From positions 1-8,690 of the forward strand of contig JBEIDF010000159.1 in NCBI GenBank assembly GCA_040383605.1: 8,690 bases of DNA. The letters run 5' to 3'. Shown here piece by piece: positions 7,114 through 8,690 of this stretch. Made by a program: the position numbers and the translations under genes. The stretch's first letter is position 1. Each line of letters begins with the position of its first letter. The DNA is from M3007 sp040383605. Lineage in GTDB: Bacteria > Bacteroidota > Bacteroidia > Chitinophagales > Saprospiraceae. The notes under the pieces are model-generated. The model did not search any database, was not told the origin of the DNA, and worked only from the letters and a program-made list of their open reading frames with translations.

Positions 7114-7578
7114 TCAACTAAAGATGATCCTGAGCGCCTCCTCGTCCTGCATCAGCACCTCCAGCGGCTTCAGCTCGCCAAAAAGCGCTTTCATCTCGAT
7201 CAGATCGCGGTAATGTGCGATTTCTCGCGAACATTTGTTGCGAATGACGATTTTTACAAAAATAGGAAAGGTGCTCCCCCGCGCACAGTACTGGTTGTCC
7301 AGCGCCTGCGACTCCTCTATGCGCGCCAAGAGCTCATCTACCGAATACGCATTGGCGAAGTTCATGGCGGCAACATAATCTCTTTTCATTTCGTAAAGCC
7401 TTTGCTCATGGCTTTTTCTGCCCCACTCAAAGTACTCGTCGCTGGAATCCTTGCGATGGAGGCGCTCGTCCAAAATCAAAATGGAGCGCAGGAGTTCGCG
7501 GATACCCGTGACCGCCGGGGCGGTTTCGGCGAGCGCGCAAAAATTGTGAACAGTAAGCTTGCGATTGGAATTTGCCAT
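7114..7578 (-). CDS. Hypothetical cytoplasmic protein, 154 aa
   Basis: I do not recognise this family. The chosen start is ATG 7578 (MANSNRKLTVHNFCAL), with a short AAAGG stretch a few bases upstream. An upstream ATG at 7626 would add 16 residues (MLIFSDTDCSRQKQKG) that look like translated leader. The protein has no signal peptide or membrane segment. It is rich in charged residues and mostly helical, with likely helices at about 25-40 (IRELLRSILILDERL), 53-85 (including HEQRLYEMKRDYVAAMNF) and 117-145, and a short strand-like stretch FPIFVKIVI near 104-112. Cysteines are at 14, 98 and 116. It is preceded by a 290-bp gap holding a promoter and RNA structure. The antisense reading frame over it (7000-7599) gives an unremarkable Arg/Lys-rich peptide and is judged a shadow. 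That it is a real gene is likely but not certain. Confidence 0.65.
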   Translation of the reverse strand: MANSNRKLTVHNFCALAETAPAVTGIRELLRSILILDERLHRKDSSDEYFEWGRKSHEQRLYEMKRDYVAAMNFANAYSVDELLARIEESQALDNQYCARGSTFPIFVKIVIRNKCSREIAHYRDLIEMKALFGELKPLEVLMQDEEALRIIFS

Positions 7579-7619
7579 ACCTTTTTGTTTTTGACGTGAA
7601 CAGTCCGTATCGCTAAAAA

Positions 7620-7821
7620 TTAGCAAGGAACTTATTCAGATGCAGACAAAAAGACTGTGCTCCGTTTAAGTCCCAAACCACCGCGGCCAAGTGCGGGCTC
7701 GGTTGGCGCCTGTTGGCGGCGTACGAAGGACTCAGGATTTTGACCCGGACAAAAAACACGTGTATTCTTTGTTTCCAGACCGATCTGCATCCCGGCATAC
7801 GCCAAGGCTCTTGATACAGTA
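7620..7821 (-). ncRNA. Candidate structured RNA or long structured leader
   Basis: Downstream of the promoter at 7822-7851 the transcript can form several nested helices. One is a 17-bp hairpin at 7742-7781 with a 2-nt bulge (GGUCUGG with CCGGGUC, then ACAAAGAAUA with UGUUUUUUGU around loop CACG). A closing helix pairs GAUGCAGA (7784-7791) with UCUGCAUC (7639-7646). GAGUCC (7728-7733) pairs with GGACUU (7668-7673), enclosing the hairpin CGCC-AACA-GGCG (7707-7718). No convincing protein is encoded here. I could not match it to tmRNA, RNase P, SRP or a known riboswitch. It may be an independent small RNA of about 190 nt or the leader of the 154-aa gene; ends are approximate. Confidence 0.35.
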
Positions 7822-7852
7822 CAAAGATACAAGAAAAAATTACAATCGCAAG
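7822..7852 (-). promoter_or_regulatory. Bacteroidota-type promoter
   Basis: On the minus strand TATCTTTG (7829-7822) matches the -7 consensus TAnnTTTG exactly. Nineteen bases upstream is CTTG (7852-7849), three of four for the -33 TTTG element, at the usual spacing. Transcription would start near 7815 and read into the structured region and the 154-aa gene, just after the glycyl-tRNA ligase stop. Confidence 0.55.
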
Positions 7853-7863
7853 AAAAAATTACA
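7830..7863. repeat. 15-bp direct repeat, period 19 bp
   Basis: CAAGAAAAAATTACA occurs at 7830-7844 and again at 7849-7863, both perfect. It lies between the promoter -7 box and the stop of the tRNA ligase gene. The 19-bp period equals the -33/-7 spacing of the promoter it overlaps. Confidence 0.85.
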
Positions 7864-7868
7864 CCACC

Positions 7869-8690
7869 CTACTCAATCTTAGCGAGCAGATACGCCATAT
7901 CGGTTTTTTCCCGAACGATCTCCATGATTTGATTGACGGGCACGCGTACCTGCTGCATGCTGTCGCGTTCGCGGATCGTCACGGTATCATTTTCCAGCGT
8001 TTCGAAATCAATCGTCACGCAGAAGGGGGTTCCGATGGCGTCCTGGCGGCGATAACGGCGGCCAATGGCATCTTTTTCATCGTATTGGCAGGCAAAGTGG
8101 AAACGGAGCGCGTCAAAGATGGCGCGGGCTTTTTCCACGATGTCTTCTTTATTTTTTACAATCGGCAACACCGCGCATTTAATCGGCGCCAAAGCCGGCG
8201 CGAGCCGCAGCACCGTGCGGGTACTGTCTTCGCCCTGCGCGTCGGGCACAGATTCTTCCACCAAGGCGTTGCTCATCACCGCCAGGAACATCCGGTCGCA
8301 GCCAACGGAGGTTTCAACCACGTATGGCACGTAACTTTCGTTGAGCTCCGGGTCGAAATAGGTCAGTTTTTTGCCGGAAAGCGCCTGGTGACTGCCCAAA
8401 TCGAAATCCGTACGGGAGTGGATGCCCTCGAGTTCTTTGAACCCAAAAGGAAACTCAAACTGCACGTCCACCGCCGCGTTGGCGTAGTGGGCCAGGTTGT
8501 CGTGGTCTTTAAACCGCAATTTTTCCGCCGGCGTAACTGCCTGGTGCCAAGCCATGCGCCGGGTCTTCCAGTAGTTGTACCATTCCATTTCGGTACCGGG
8601 GCGGACAAAAAACTGCATTTCCATTTGCTCAAATTCCCGCATCCGGAAAATAAACTGCCGCGCCACGATTTCATTCCGAAAGGCCTTCCC
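7869..8690 (-). CDS. glyQS: Glycine--tRNA ligase, single-chain dimeric type, C-terminal part (5' end outside window)
   Basis: The frame is open to the window edge, giving 273 residues and a TAA stop at 7871-7869. It charges tRNA-Gly with glycine in the cytoplasm. Counting from the edge, class II motif 2 is visible at once: FRNEI (4-8) and RMREFEQME (16-24). ELEGIHSRTDFDL (86-98) is the family's glycine-pocket segment. Motif 3 contains VGCDRMFLAV (129-138). The anticodon-binding domain runs from about 158 to the end and includes GRRYRRQDAIGTPFCVTID and the RDSMQQVRVPV strand. This is the homodimeric GlyRS (also named glyS), not the alpha2beta2 GlyQ/GlyS pair. The catalytic N-terminal half, including motif 1, is missing from the window. 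An apparent GTG start at 8666 is an internal valine in NEIVARQ, not the true start. It is a housekeeping gene with no obvious link to the secretion genes. Confidence 0.97.
   Translation of the reverse strand, partial: GKAFRNEIVARQFIFRMREFEQMEMQFFVRPGTEMEWYNYWKTRRMAWHQAVTPAEKLRFKDHDNLAHYANAAVDVQFEFPFGFKELEGIHSRTDFDLGSHQALSGKKLTYFDPELNESYVPYVVETSVGCDRMFLAVMSNALVEESVPDAQGEDSTRTVLRLAPALAPIKCAVLPIVKNKEDIVEKARAIFDALRFHFACQYDEKDAIGRRYRRQDAIGTPFCVTIDFETLENDTVTIRERDSMQQVRVPVNQIMEIVREKTDMAYLLAKIE

Noticed and set aside
7000..7599. 199-aa plus-strand open frame opposite the hypothetical gene
   Set aside because: It starts inside the gap, passes through the 33-bp repeat and has an Arg-rich shadow composition. 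The minus frame has better helical periodicity and a promoter upstream, though neither can be proven without homologues.
7620..7821. 6S RNA as the identity of the structured region
   Set aside because: The size would fit, but the interior folds as several separate hairpins rather than one long rod with a central bubble.
7613..7832. Two small minus-strand frames (61 and 66 aa) between the tRNA ligase and the 154-aa gene
   Set aside because: They overlap each other in different frames, one begins upstream of the predicted transcript start, and neither shows protein-like features; RNA structure explains the region better.

Overview
The window looks like chromosomal DNA of a Bacteroidota bacterium, probably of the Saprospiraceae/Chitinophagales type; the rank below phylum is a guess from gene style. 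The evidence is a PorP/SprF-family type IX secretion (T9SS) barrel protein, a TPR/PD40/OmpA-like periplasmic protein resembling PorE, a large SprB/PKD-repeat adhesin, a single-chain glycyl-tRNA synthetase, a promoter matching the Bacteroidota consensus (TTTG, about 19 nt, TAnnTTTG), and little sign of Shine-Dalgarno sites. All supported genes are on the minus strand, so transcription runs from high to low coordinates.

Layout from right to left: (1) 8690-7869, the C-terminal part of glycine--tRNA ligase, whose 5' end is outside the window. (2) 7868-7579, a 290-bp gap with a 19-bp tandem duplication, a good Bacteroidota promoter and a strongly structured transcript region, which is either a long leader or a small RNA. 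(3) 7578-7114, an unrecognised, mostly helical cytoplasmic protein of 154 aa. (4) 7113-6924, a gap with one copy of a 33-bp repeat, a weak terminator candidate and an AT-rich inverted repeat. (5) 6923-5883, a PorP/SprF-family outer-membrane protein. (6) 5860-3020, a 946-aa PorE-like protein with signal peptide, TPRs, PD40 propeller repeats, Ig/CRD-like modules and an OmpA-like domain. (7) 2962-1, the first 987 residues of a large secreted adhesin that runs off the window. Its frame is open from the stop of gene 6 to the window edge, has no ATG, and most likely starts at a TTG.

Genes 5 to 7 look like one operon (gaps of 22 and 57 nt) and make functional sense together. The adhesin would cross the inner membrane by its signal peptide and be exported by the T9SS. 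The PorP/SprF-like barrel would assist its export or surface attachment, and the PorE-like protein would link the outer-membrane machinery to peptidoglycan. This is a recognisable type of Bacteroidota locus rather than a wholly new system. The less expected parts are the missing ATG and single in-frame stop before the adhesin, a dispersed 33-bp repeat found twice in opposite orientations, the roughly 415-residue super-repeat in the adhesin, and the structured region between the tRNA ligase and the unknown gene.
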